Positions 26,795 to 35,320 of a DNA stretch of 64,000 nucleotides are shown here, piece after piece (the stretch's first letter is position 1; the number at the start of each line of letters is the position of its first letter). Both the position numbers and the translations under genes were made by a program. Under the pieces are notes generated by a model that searched no databases, was not told where the DNA came from, and saw nothing but the letters and a program-made list of their open reading frames with translations. The DNA lies in NCBI RefSeq assembly GCF_024346995.1, contig NZ_AP024887.1, forward strand, positions 2,418,001 through 2,482,000, given 5' to 3'. The stretch is from Vibrio palustris (GTDB taxonomy: Bacteria; Pseudomonadota; Gammaproteobacteria; Enterobacterales; Vibrionaceae).

Positions 26795-27418
26795 ATGAGC
26801 AAAGGCACGCTTTATATCGTTTCAGCGCCAAGTGGTGCTGGTAAATCGAGTTTAATTGCCGCTTTGTTGGAGCGTAACCCAACTTATGCAATGAAAGTTT
26901 CTGTATCACATACCACTCGTGATATGCGACCTGGCGAGCAAGATGGCAAACATTATCACTTTGTAGACAAAGCACATTTTGAAACGTTAATTGCCAAAGG
27001 CGAATTCTTAGAATATGCCGAAGTATTTGGTAATTATTACGGTACATCACGGGTTTGGATTGAAGACAACCTCAATCAAGGCGTCGATATCTTTTTAGAT
27101 ATTGACTGGCAGGGTGCCCGCCAAATTCGTCAGCAAATGCCGCAGGCACAAAGTTTGTTTATTCTGCCTCCATCGCGAGAAGAATTACAACGGCGTCTAA
27201 CCACTCGTGGTCAAGACAGCCAAGACATCATTAGTGCGCGTATGAGCAAAGCTCAAGCGGAAATTTCACACTATGATGAATACGACTATGTCATTGTAAA
27301 TGATGACTTTGACCTCGCAATTATGGATTTTAAAGCCATTCTTCGCGCGGAAAGATTGAAGCAAGATAAACAAGCTGCTAAATATGGTGCTATGTTTGCT
27401 GCTCTATTGGCCGACTAA
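26795..27418 (+). CDS. gmk: Guanylate kinase
   Basis: 207-residue Gmk, same length as E. coli. The P-loop [11 protein letters not shown], the [11 protein letters not shown] substrate loop, [15 protein letters not shown] and [13 protein letters not shown] are all conserved. It phosphorylates GMP and dGMP to the diphosphates. The ATG at 26795 gives [17 protein letters not shown], the family start; an in-frame ATG at 26759 would add 12 residues without precedent. It heads the gmk-rpoZ-spoT-trmH cluster, linking guanine nucleotide supply to (p)ppGpp metabolism. Confidence 0.97.
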   Translation: MSKGTLYIVSAPSGAGKSSLIAALLERNPTYAMKVSVSHTTRDMRPGEQDGKHYHFVDKAHFETLIAKGEFLEYAEVFGNYYGTSRVWIEDNLNQGVDIFLDIDWQGARQIRQQMPQAQSLFILPPSREELQRRLTTRGQDSQDIISARMSKAQAEISHYDEYDYVIVNDDFDLAIMDFKAILRAERLKQDKQAAKYGAMFAALLAD

Positions 27419-27535
27419 ACCCATTGTTTGGTCACCATTAAAAATACACACTGTGTGATGCTAGTATATCGGTAGTTTAGACTGTATACTTTCTCGTCAT
27501 TCAATATTTTAGTTAACTATATATTTGGAGTTCCC

Positions 27536-27808
27536 ATGGCACGCGTAACTGTTCAAGACGCTGTTGAAAAAGTTGGTAACCGTTTCGACTTAGTTCTTAT
27601 TGCGGCTCGCCGCGCACGTCAAATTCAAACTGGCGGCAAAGATGCATTAGTGCCGGAAGAGAATGATAAGCAAACCGTTATTGCTCTACGTGAGATTGAA
27701 GAAGGTCTGATCACAAAAGACGTACTTGATGCACGTGCACGCCAAGAGCAGCAAGAACAAGAAGCAGCAGAATTGGCCGCTGTAAGCAGCATCGTTCACA
27801 ACCGTTAA
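27536..27808 (+). CDS. rpoZ: RNA polymerase omega subunit
   Basis: 90-residue omega subunit beginning [29 protein letters not shown], nearly identical to E. coli RpoZ. It assists assembly of the beta-prime subunit and forms part of ppGpp site 1 on RNA polymerase. TTTGGAG precedes the ATG. It lies between gmk and spoT in the conserved order, 37 bp before spoT. Confidence 0.98.
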   Translation: MARVTVQDAVEKVGNRFDLVLIAARRARQIQTGGKDALVPEENDKQTVIALREIEEGLITKDVLDARARQEQQEQEAAELAAVSSIVHNR

Positions 27809-27845
27809 TTCTGCACTGGCATCAATTAACACTCGGGCCTGAAAT

Positions 27846-29972
27846 TTGTATCTATTTGATAGTCTCAAGGACGTTGCCCAAGAGTACCTGACAGAGCCTC
27901 AAGTTGAGGCTCTACGTCGCTCTTATCAGGTAGCAAGAGATGCCCATGAAGGGCAAAACCGCTCAAGCGGAGAACCGTACATCATCCACCCTGTTGCTGT
28001 TGCTAGGATCCTCGCGGAAATGCGTTTGGATTTAGAAACATTGCAAGCGGCGTTGTTGCATGATGTCATCGAAGATACTGACGTCAGTAAAGAAGAACTC
28101 GAAGGTGAGTTTGGACATGCTGTGGCTGAACTCGTCGATGGAGTATCAAAACTCGATAAGTTGAAGTTTCGCGATCGCAAAGAGGCGCAGGCAGAAAACT
28201 TTCGTAAAATGATCCTCGCGATGGTTCAAGATATCCGCGTCATTCTTATCAAACTGTCCGATCGTACCCATAACATGCGTACTTTAGGCGCTTTACGCCC
28301 AGATAAACGTCGTCGTATTGCCCGAGAAACGCTGGAAATTTACGCTCCCCTTGCTCACCGCTTAGGTATTCACAACATTAAAACCGAACTCGAAGAGCTT
28401 GGTTTCGAAGCCTTATACCCTAATCGTTATCGCGTTCTTAAACGCGTGGTAAAAACCGCTCGCGGTAACCGCAAGGAAATGATTCAACGCATCCATGACG
28501 AAATTGAAGGTCGCATCGAAGAAGCAGGCTTACCAGCACGTGTCGTGGGTCGTGAAAAGAATTTGTACTCCATCTATAACAAGATGAAGACGAAAGAGCA
28601 GCGCTTCCATACCATCATGGATATCTACGCTTTCCGAGTTATAGTGGATACCGCCGATACTTGCTATCGCGCGCTCGGTCAAGTTCATAGTCTATATAAG
28701 CCACGTCCTGGCCGTATGAAAGATTACATCGCCGTGCCAAAAGCGAACGGCTACCAATCGATTCATACCTCTATGGTGGGGCCGCATGGCGTGCCAGTTG
28801 AAGTACAAATTCGTACTGAAGACATGGATCAAATGGCCGACAAAGGTGTCGCCGCTCACTGGGCTTATAAGTCCGATGGTGAGCGTGGCGGAACGACAGC
28901 ACAAATCAAAGCACAGCGCTGGATGCAAAGCTTACTTGAGTTACAACAAAGTGCTGGCAACTCGTTTGAATTCATCGAAAATGTTAAATCGGATTTATTC
29001 CCTGACGAAATTTTTGTCTTCACACCAAAAGGTCGTATTGTTGAGCTCCCCGCGGGTGCCACTGCCGTCGATTTTGCGTACGCAGTACACACCGATATTG
29101 GTAACTCTTGTGTTGGCGCGCGTGTTGATCGCCTGCCGTATCCACTGAGCAAGCCGCTGAAAAGTGGCCAAGCGGTTGAAGTCATCAACGCACCGGGCGC
29201 TCGTCCGAATGCGGCATGGCTTAACTATGTCGTGACGTCACGTGCGCGCACCAAAATTCGTCAAGTACTAAAAACCATGCGTCGTGAAGATTCAGTCATG
29301 CTGGGTCGTCGCCTCTTAAATCATGCTTTGGGTGAATACACGTTAAGTGACATCAGCGAAGACAGTATTCAACAAGTACTGACTGGATTAAAAGTTCATT
29401 CGATTGATGAAATGCTGGCATCGATAGGACTCGGTGAGTTAATGAGCATTGTGATTGCTCGTCGCTTACTGGGTGATGTCGAAGAATTGGCGCATAACGG
29501 CACCGAAAAAATGGTGGCGACGTCAAAACATAAAATGCCAATCCGCGGCGCGGAAGGTATTTTGCTCACCTTTGCGAAATGTTGTCACCCTATCCCCGAT
29601 GATTCCATCATTGCTCACGTGTCACCAGGGCGTGGTCTTGTGGTACACCGGGAAACCTGTCCAAATATTCGTGGCTATCAACGTGAGCCTGAAAAATACA
29701 TGGCGGTGGAATGGAGTGATGATTATGAGCAGGAGTTTATTGCCGAATTAACCGTCGATATTCTTAATCGTCAAGGGGTATTGGCTGAGTTGACTAACGT
29801 CATTTCTCAGACCGGCTCTAACATTCAAGGCTTATCGACCGAAGAGCGCGACGGTAGACTTTATACTGTCACCATTCTTCTTACGACGCAGCATCGCGTA
29901 CATTTAGCGAATATTATGCGTCGTATTCGTTTAATGCCTAATGCCCTCAAAGTAAGACGTAAAAAGCATTAA
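27846..29972 (+). CDS. spoT: Bifunctional (p)ppGpp synthetase/hydrolase SpoT
   Basis: 708-residue RelA/SpoT homologue. The N-terminal HD hydrolase domain is intact (HDVIEDT; SDRTHNMRT), followed by the synthetase domain (YSIYNKMKTKEQRF, AVPKANGYQSIH), a TGS domain (DEIFVFTPKGRIVELPAGATAVDFAYAVHTD), a zinc-finger-like helical region and a C-terminal ACT domain (AELTVDILNRQGVLAELTNVI). Both activities should be functional, with hydrolysis predominating as in SpoT. The start is TTG, giving MYLFDSLKDVAQEYL, which matches the TTG-initiated E. coli SpoT. No better ATG exists near the N-terminus. Confidence 0.96.
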   Translation: MYLFDSLKDVAQEYLTEPQVEALRRSYQVARDAHEGQNRSSGEPYIIHPVAVARILAEMRLDLETLQAALLHDVIEDTDVSKEELEGEFGHAVAELVDGVSKLDKLKFRDRKEAQAENFRKMILAMVQDIRVILIKLSDRTHNMRTLGALRPDKRRRIARETLEIYAPLAHRLGIHNIKTELEELGFEALYPNRYRVLKRVVKTARGNRKEMIQRIHDEIEGRIEEAGLPARVVGREKNLYSIYNKMKTKEQRFHTIMDIYAFRVIVDTADTCYRALGQVHSLYKPRPGRMKDYIAVPKANGYQSIHTSMVGPHGVPVEVQIRTEDMDQMADKGVAAHWAYKSDGERGGTTAQIKAQRWMQSLLELQQSAGNSFEFIENVKSDLFPDEIFVFTPKGRIVELPAGATAVDFAYAVHTDIGNSCVGARVDRLPYPLSKPLKSGQAVEVINAPGARPNAAWLNYVVTSRARTKIRQVLKTMRREDSVMLGRRLLNHALGEYTLSDISEDSIQQVLTGLKVHSIDEMLASIGLGELMSIVIARRLLGDVEELAHNGTEKMVATSKHKMPIRGAEGILLTFAKCCHPIPDDSIIAHVSPGRGLVVHRETCPNIRGYQREPEKYMAVEWSDDYEQEFIAELTVDILNRQGVLAELTNVISQTGSNIQGLSTEERDGRLYTVTILLTTQHRVHLANIMRRIRLMPNALKVRRKKH

Positions 29973-29982
29973 TCTGTGTCTG

Positions 29983-30005
29983 GTTCCCTGCTCATAGCAG
30001 GGAAC
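29983..30005. terminator. Stem-loop between spoT and trmH
   Basis: GTTCCCTGCT-CAT-AGCAGGGAAC, a perfect 10-bp stem 11 bp after the spoT stop and 25 bp before trmH. Only a weak T-run (ACCCTTTCT) follows, so it may attenuate rather than fully stop transcription into trmH. Confidence 0.5.
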
Positions 30006-30030
30006 ACCCTTTCTCAGGAACATCCGTGTT

Positions 30031-30717
30031 ATGAATCCAGAACGTTATGCCCGAATTCAAGATGTACTGCGCGCACGTCAAACTGATCTCACTCTGTGCT
30101 TAGAAGAAGTGCATAAGCCCAACAATGTCTCGGCGATCATCCGCAGTGCCGATGCCACAGGCTTACATCGTATTCATGCTGTATGGCCAAATCAGCAGAT
30201 GAAAACCCTCGCCCACACTTCGGCAGGCGCACGCAACTGGGTGGAAGTCGATACTCACGATACCATTCAAGCCGCCGTGAGTGAGCTAAAGAACCAAGGC
30301 ATGCAAGTGTTAATTACCAACCTTTCCGATACCGCTGTCGATTTTCGCGATGTTGATTACACTCAGCCCACTGCGATTATCCTCGGTAGTGAAAAAACGG
30401 GGATCACTCCAGAAGCACTTGCGCTTGCCGATCAGGACATCGTTATTCCTATGGTTGGCATGGTACAGTCGCTCAATGTGTCGGTTGCGAGTGCGCTCAT
30501 TTTGTATGAAGCACAACGTCAACGTCAAATTGCTGGAATGTATGACAGAAGTGAAAGCCGACTGTCACCAGAAACCATTCAGCGTATTCTATTTGAACGC
30601 GGCCATCCGGTACTTGCCAAAGTCGCCAAACGTAAAGGATTGCCTTACCCACCTTTAGATGATGAAGGGCAAATTCTCGCGGATCCAGCATGGTGGCAAG
30701 AGATGCAACGTGCTTAA
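30031..30717 (+). CDS. trmH: tRNA (guanosine-18-2'-O)-methyltransferase TrmH
   Basis: 228-residue SPOUT methyltransferase (formerly SpoU). It begins MNPERYARIQDVLRARQTDL; conserved motif 1 (NNVSAIIRSADATG), motif 2 (LGSEKTGIT) and motif 3 (IPMVGMVQSLNVSVASALIL) form the knotted cofactor site. It methylates G18 in the D loop of tRNAs. It follows spoT after 58 bp with a stem-loop in the gap, as in the E. coli spoT-trmH-recG order, and ends in its own terminator. Confidence 0.96.
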   Translation: MNPERYARIQDVLRARQTDLTLCLEEVHKPNNVSAIIRSADATGLHRIHAVWPNQQMKTLAHTSAGARNWVEVDTHDTIQAAVSELKNQGMQVLITNLSDTAVDFRDVDYTQPTAIILGSEKTGITPEALALADQDIVIPMVGMVQSLNVSVASALILYEAQRQRQIAGMYDRSESRLSPETIQRILFERGHPVLAKVAKRKGLPYPPLDDEGQILADPAWWQEMQRA

Positions 30718-30746
30718 TCGTTACGCAAAATTCGAGAAAAGCGTCT

Positions 30747-30782
30747 AAACCGCACTATTTATCGCGAATAGCGCGGTTTTTT
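30747..30782 (+). terminator. Intrinsic terminator of the gmk-trmH cluster
   Basis: AAACCGC-A-CTATT (30747-30759) pairs with AATAG-C-GCGGTT with one internal mismatch, followed by six T residues. Confidence 0.8.
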
Positions 30783-30847
30783 GCTGTACAAAAACACAGT
30801 CTGGTGTTTGAATAAATAGCAGTATAGTGCGTAAAGAGCTCGATAAT

Positions 30848-32926
30848 ATGTCTCAATTACTTTCTGCTGTTCCCCTAACCTCTTTATCTGGTGTTGGCGC
30901 TAAAGTCGCTGAAAAGCTAGAAAAAGTCGGCTTAGTGACCGTGCAAGATTTACTTTTTCACTTACCACTGCGTTACGAAGATAGAACCCGTATCTATCCG
31001 GTCGCAAAGTTGCACCCTGGTATCTGGGTGGCTGTGCAGGGGAAAGTAACGAGTGTCGATACCACTTTTGGTCGCCGCAAAATGTTAACGGTCAAACTGA
31101 GCGATGGTAACGGCTCGATCACGCTGCGCTTTTTTAACTTCAACGCTGGCATGAAAAACACCTTTACTGATGAGCGAATGGTGTATGCCTATGGAGAGAT
31201 CAAACGCGGGCAGTATGGCCTCGAAATGGTGCATCCTGACTATAAGTTTTTCACTCCGGCAACGCAGCCCGATGTCGAACCAAACCTCACACCTGTTTAC
31301 CCTACCACTGATGGTTTACGCCAAGCCACACTGCGTAATTTAACAGACCAAGCTCTAGCTCTACTAGACAAAGCAGCAGTACAAGAATTACTGCCCTCAG
31401 GGTTATATGATCATCAAATGACCTTGGGACAAGCTCTGCATATTATCCATCGTCCCGCGACTGATATTGATATTTCGCTCTTTGATGATGGTCGACATCC
31501 AGCGCAACTACGCTTAATCATGGAAGAATTGTTAGCGCAAAACCTTTCCATGCTCGCAGTACGTAGCCAAGGGCAACAAGATAAAGCATTACCTATTCCC
31601 ACGTCTTTGGAGTGGAAAGCAGCACTATTAAATCAGTTACCTTTTACCCCCACTAACGCGCAAGATCGCGTGGTGAAAGAAATTGAAGCCGATTTAGTCC
31701 AGCCTTACCCTATGATGCGCTTAGTACAAGGCGATGTCGGATCAGGTAAAACCTTAGTTGCTGCATTGGCGGCCGTACATGCGATCGCGAGTGGCTATCA
31801 AGTTGCCCTTATGGCCCCAACCGAATTACTGGCCGAGCAACATGCGCTGAATTTTTCTGGCTGGTTTGCTTCCATGAACATCCAAGTGGGGTGGCTTGCC
31901 GGTAAGTTAAAAGGCAAAGCGAGAGACACTGAATTAGCGCGCATTGCCAGTGGTGAAGCGCAAATGGTCGTTGGTACTCACGCTCTGTTTCAAGAGCATG
32001 TGACATTTAATAATCTCGCATTAGTGATTATTGATGAGCAACACCGCTTTGGCGTCCACCAGCGCTTAGAACTACGTGAAAAAGGCATTCAGCAAGGTGC
32101 TTTTCCCCACCAGTTGATCATGACTGCCACCCCGATTCCACGGACATTAGCCATGACAGCGTATGCAGATCTCGAAACCTCCATCATCGATGAACTGCCA
32201 CCAGGGCGAACACCCATACAAACCGTGGCTATTCCTGATACCAAGCGGGATACGATTATTGAGCGAGTTCGCCACGCCTGCCTTACGGAAGGGAAGCAAG
32301 CCTACTGGGTTTGCACTTTAATTGATGAATCTGAAGTTTTAGAAGCCCAAGCCGCCGCTGATATTGCCGAGGAACTACAAACAGCCCTGCCTGATGTCAA
32401 AATAGGTTTAGTTCACGGCCGCATGAAAGCCGCTGAAAAACAAGCCGTCATGCAAGCCTTTAAAAATAACGAACTCAACTTATTGGTCGCCACAACGGTC
32501 ATTGAAGTTGGGGTAGATGTTCCTAATGCCAGTTTAATGATAATCGAAAACCCTGAGCGCTTAGGTCTTGCGCAGTTACATCAGTTGCGTGGTCGTGTCG
32601 GTCGTGGTTCCGTGGCTAGCCACTGTGTTCTGCTCTATCACGCCCCATTGTCCAAGACGGCGCAAAAACGCTTAGCGGTATTACGTGAAAGTAACGATGG
32701 TTTCGTGATTGCGCAGCGTGATTTAGACATTCGTGGTCCGGGCGAATTACTCGGGACTAAACAAACCGGCATCGCCGACTTTAAGATTGCCGATTTGTTA
32801 CGAGATCAACCACTAATTCCCGAGGTTCAACGCATAGCTCGCTATATTCACGATCAATACCCTCAAAATGCTCATGCAATTATCGAGCGTTGGTTAGGAA
32901 GCCGAGAACATTATTCACATGCTTAG
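30848..32926 (+). CDS. recG: ATP-dependent DNA helicase RecG
   Basis: 692-residue branch-migration helicase. An N-terminal wedge/OB-fold domain (LPLRYEDRTRIYP) precedes superfamily-2 helicase motifs: Walker A GDVGSGKT, DEQH box (IIDEQHRFG), TATPIPRT, and the C-terminal QLRGRVGRG and TRG-type hook (DLDIRGPGELLGTKQTG). RecG reverses stalled forks and processes recombination junctions. The ATG at 30848 (MSQLLSAVPLTSLSGVG) is preferred over GTG 30827 because the E. coli protein (693 aa) starts at the equivalent position. Confidence 0.96.
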   Translation: MSQLLSAVPLTSLSGVGAKVAEKLEKVGLVTVQDLLFHLPLRYEDRTRIYPVAKLHPGIWVAVQGKVTSVDTTFGRRKMLTVKLSDGNGSITLRFFNFNAGMKNTFTDERMVYAYGEIKRGQYGLEMVHPDYKFFTPATQPDVEPNLTPVYPTTDGLRQATLRNLTDQALALLDKAAVQELLPSGLYDHQMTLGQALHIIHRPATDIDISLFDDGRHPAQLRLIMEELLAQNLSMLAVRSQGQQDKALPIPTSLEWKAALLNQLPFTPTNAQDRVVKEIEADLVQPYPMMRLVQGDVGSGKTLVAALAAVHAIASGYQVALMAPTELLAEQHALNFSGWFASMNIQVGWLAGKLKGKARDTELARIASGEAQMVVGTHALFQEHVTFNNLALVIIDEQHRFGVHQRLELREKGIQQGAFPHQLIMTATPIPRTLAMTAYADLETSIIDELPPGRTPIQTVAIPDTKRDTIIERVRHACLTEGKQAYWVCTLIDESEVLEAQAAADIAEELQTALPDVKIGLVHGRMKAAEKQAVMQAFKNNELNLLVATTVIEVGVDVPNASLMIIENPERLGLAQLHQLRGRVGRGSVASHCVLLYHAPLSKTAQKRLAVLRESNDGFVIAQRDLDIRGPGELLGTKQTGIADFKIADLLRDQPLIPEVQRIARYIHDQYPQNAHAIIERWLGSREHYSHA

Positions 32927-33016
32927 TATGCATATTGAATAATCTTAGCGAAATTCTGATGGGGCTGGACGGTGAAATGCGTACAATGAACATGAAATAC
33001 ATTATTTGAGGATGCT

Positions 33017-33583
33017 ATGAATACCGCCACACTGATTAATGAGATCAAACAACGTATCGCTGAGGGCGAGAGCAAAGAGAAAATTTTTTCAAAGTATCGC
33101 TCGAACGTAGATAAAGAAAGCCGATTAGCGTTTCTGATTGCTTCCGTTGCCTCTCCTGAGCGCGTTGCAGAACATCGTAAATCCCATCTAACTTTAGTCA
33201 GCTTGGTATTCTTGCTAACTTTACCGATGATGTGGCTAGCCCATTACTTTGTGACGGAAATTCAACAACAAGGTGGCCCACTAGAATGGTTTTTCACCGC
33301 CTGTATTGGCTTATTATTTCCTGTCATTAATGGTTTTGGTATGTGGCGATTACGCTTGCACGCCTTCACCAACTTTTTAACTTTTGGTTTCTTGTTCATT
33401 GTCATGACAGTGATCACGATGCAACAGCATGCTATCTCACTGTCGCTGGGGATTGTCGCTGGTCTTCTCGCCGCCATCGCATTACTGACTTACTGTGTCT
33501 ATGTACGTTCACTCCTTTACCCTAGCGTATCTTTAACTGGTTCTGTCAAAAAATCAGTCAACGGCAAATATCGCTTCGATTAA
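33017..33583 (+). CDS. Uncharacterised four-helix membrane protein
   Basis: 188-residue protein that I cannot assign to a family. The first 55 residues are hydrophilic and helical (basic and acidic, KQRIAEGESKEKIFSKYRSN), followed by four probable transmembrane segments at about 58-78, 90-108, 116-135 and 140-165, and a short basic tail ending in KSVNGKYRFD. A GAGGATG-like ribosome-binding site lies before the ATG. It stands alone after recG and ends in an unusually strong AT-rich terminator. No enzymatic motif is visible. The soluble N-terminal part resembles a cytoplasmic regulatory or oligomerisation segment, but this is only a guess. Confidence 0.75.
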   Translation: MNTATLINEIKQRIAEGESKEKIFSKYRSNVDKESRLAFLIASVASPERVAEHRKSHLTLVSLVFLLTLPMMWLAHYFVTEIQQQGGPLEWFFTACIGLLFPVINGFGMWRLRLHAFTNFLTFGFLFIVMTVITMQQHAISLSLGIVAGLLAAIALLTYCVYVRSLLYPSVSLTGSVKKSVNGKYRFD

Positions 33584-33588
33584 CCATT

Positions 33589-33628
33589 ATGAAAAATATT
33601 AATAATTGAATTTATTAATATTTTTCAT
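33589..33628 (+). terminator. AT-rich terminator with a perfect 17-bp stem
   Basis: ATGAAAAATATTAATAA (33589-33605) and its exact complement (33612-33628) flank a 6-nt loop, 6 bp after the stop of the membrane-protein gene. A U-rich stretch lies in and after the 3' arm (TTTTTCATCTCTTCTTTTCC). Confidence 0.7.
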
Positions 33629-33670
33629 CTCTTCTTTTCCTTTTTTTGAGAAAGTTATTTTTAACTCAAT

Positions 33671-33708
33671 TAGCAAACGTTTGCTTTTGTTGCTAAAGAC
33701 TCTATAAT
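33671..33708 (+). promoter_or_regulatory. xanP promoter with PurR-type operator
   Basis: AGCAAACGTTTGCT (33672-33685) is a perfect palindrome that matches the core of the PurR operator ACGCAAACGTTTGCGT. It covers the -35 element TTTGCT (33680-33685), which lies 17 bp before a consensus -10 TATAAT (33703-33708). Purine-dependent repression of the permease gene is the natural reading; PurR itself is not in the window. Confidence 0.8.
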
Positions 33709-33748
33709 TTCGCCCTTAATTTGGTGGCACGTCCACCCATACCAATCT

Positions 33749-33794
33749 CGAACAGACTCTGACTAACAGCAATCACAGAGACTGTGTCTGTTCG
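33749..33794 (+). other. Stem-loop in the xanP leader
   Basis: CGAACAGAC (33749-33757) pairs exactly with GTCTGTTCG (33786-33794); an inner TCTG/CAGA stem (33758-33761 / 33776-33779) continues it with a 6-nt bulge. It is transcribed, starting about 35 nt downstream of the predicted start site and ending 35 nt before the first AUG. No known riboswitch class was recognised. Confidence 0.55.
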
Positions 33795-33829
33795 ACTTTG
33801 TTTACCCATTCAGCGTAAGCAAAGGAATT

Positions 33830-35230
33830 ATGATAACTAGCAGGACACAACAGAAGATTATGACGACCAAAACCACCCCACGCAAAACTGAGTTGGTGTA
33901 TCAATTGAATGATAAGCCGCCGATTCCACAAACCATCTTTGCTGCTATCCAGCATTTATTGGCAATGTTTGTCGCCGTTATCACACCAGCATTAATCATC
34001 TGTCAGTCTTTGGGAGTTCCCGCTGCAGAAACCAACACCATCATCAGTATGTCTTTGTTTGCTTCCGGAGTGTCTTCTTTTATTCAAATTCGGACAATCG
34101 GCCCAATTGGCTCAGGTCTGCTATCGATTCAAGGCACTAGCTTTAACTTTTTAGGTCCGATTATTGGGGCTGGTATGTCGTTAAAAGCAGGCGGGGCTGA
34201 TGTACCAACCATGATGGCAGCAATCTTTGGAACCATTTTAGTCGCGTCATCGGCGGAAATTTTATTATCTCGCGTGCTGCAATATGCACAGAAAGTCATT
34301 ACGCCACTCGTTTCTGGTATTGTGGTGACACTGATTGGTCTCACGCTTATCCAAGTCGGGTTGATTTCAATGGGCGGCGGATACGCAGCGATGGATAATC
34401 ATACCTTTGGTAGCCTCTCAAACTTGGCGCTCGCCGGCGTCGTACTTGGGCTCATTGTCTTACTAAACCGCTCACGTAACCCATACATCCGTGTCTCTTC
34501 CATTGTCATTGCTATGCTAGTCGGGTACGTAATGGCGTACATGATGGGCATGGTAGATACATCAGCAACATCGAACAGTGACTGGGTTGCCTTGCCGATT
34601 CCAATGCAATTTGGTTTAAGTTTTGATTGGTCGCTCTTTATCCCACTGGTTCTGATTTTCTTCATTACTGCACTAGAAGCCATTGGTGATATTACGGCTA
34701 CATCTGAAGTGTCTGGTGAGCCAGTCAAAGGGCCGGTGTACATGAAACGTATTAAAGGCGGTGTTTTAGCCGATGGTATTAATTCAGCATTAGCCGCGGT
34801 ACTTAATAGCTTTCCAAACTCAACATTCAGCCAAAACAACGGCATAATCTTGCTCACCGGTGTGGCAAGCCGCTACGTCGGTTATTTTATTGCTGGTATG
34901 CTGGTTTTACTTGGCTTATTTCCAGGCGTCGCCAATTTTGTACAAATGATTCCAGAGCCTGTTTTGGGCGGCGCAACTATTGTTATGTTCGGTACGATCG
35001 CCGCAGCGGGAGTACGTATTATTTCTCGCGTAGACTTGGATCGCCGTGCCGTACTCATTATGGCACTGTCCTTTTCAATGGGATTAGGCATTGCACAAAA
35101 ACCTGAAATTCTGCAATTTATGCCTGAATTTGTGAAAAACCTATTCTCCACGGGAATTGCGGCAGGTGGCATTACCGCCATCATTATGAACCTTATTTTA
35201 CCTGCTCATAATGATGACGAAGAGGCTTAA
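33830..35230 (+). CDS. xanP: Xanthine permease, NCS2 family
   Basis: 466-residue nucleobase:cation symporter-2 with about 14 membrane segments. Alignment by eye to E. coli XanP (463 aa) is close throughout: [26 protein letters not shown] start, [14 protein letters not shown], the signature region [19 protein letters not shown], and [13 protein letters not shown]. It should import xanthine with protons. The start is taken at 33830 (AAGGAA ribosome-binding site); the ATG at 33860 ([16 protein letters not shown]) is a reasonable alternative. A PurR-type operator covers its promoter, and a terminator shared with envZ follows. Confidence 0.9.
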   Translation: MITSRTQQKIMTTKTTPRKTELVYQLNDKPPIPQTIFAAIQHLLAMFVAVITPALIICQSLGVPAAETNTIISMSLFASGVSSFIQIRTIGPIGSGLLSIQGTSFNFLGPIIGAGMSLKAGGADVPTMMAAIFGTILVASSAEILLSRVLQYAQKVITPLVSGIVVTLIGLTLIQVGLISMGGGYAAMDNHTFGSLSNLALAGVVLGLIVLLNRSRNPYIRVSSIVIAMLVGYVMAYMMGMVDTSATSNSDWVALPIPMQFGLSFDWSLFIPLVLIFFITALEAIGDITATSEVSGEPVKGPVYMKRIKGGVLADGINSALAAVLNSFPNSTFSQNNGIILLTGVASRYVGYFIAGMLVLLGLFPGVANFVQMIPEPVLGGATIVMFGTIAAAGVRIISRVDLDRRAVLIMALSFSMGLGIAQKPEILQFMPEFVKNLFSTGIAAGGITAIIMNLILPAHNDDEEA

Positions 35231-35241
35231 GCTTATACGCC

Positions 35242-35284
35242 TTACTGACGTTAATCACGTCACAGCATAGATAAACGTCAGTAA
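35242..35284 (+). other. 11-bp inverted repeat after xanP
   Basis: TTACTGACGTT (35242-35252) and AACGTCAGTAA (35274-35284) are exact complements separated by 21 bp, immediately before the terminator at 35295. It may form a 3'-UTR hairpin stabilising the xanP mRNA. Confidence 0.55.
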
Positions 35285-35294
35285 ACATGTCACT

Positions 35295-35320
35295 AACGGG
35301 AAGCTTAGCTTCCCGTTTTT
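35295..35320. terminator. Terminator overlapping the 3' end of envZ
   Basis: AACGGGAAGCT-T-AGCTTCCCGTT followed by TTT ends xanP transcription. Its 3' half encodes the last codons and stop of the convergent envZ gene (stop at 35305-35307). Confidence 0.85.

Noticed and set aside
34399..34857. 152-codon minus-strand frame inside xanP
   Set aside because: Mirror of the membrane-protein codon pattern of xanP; no start signal.
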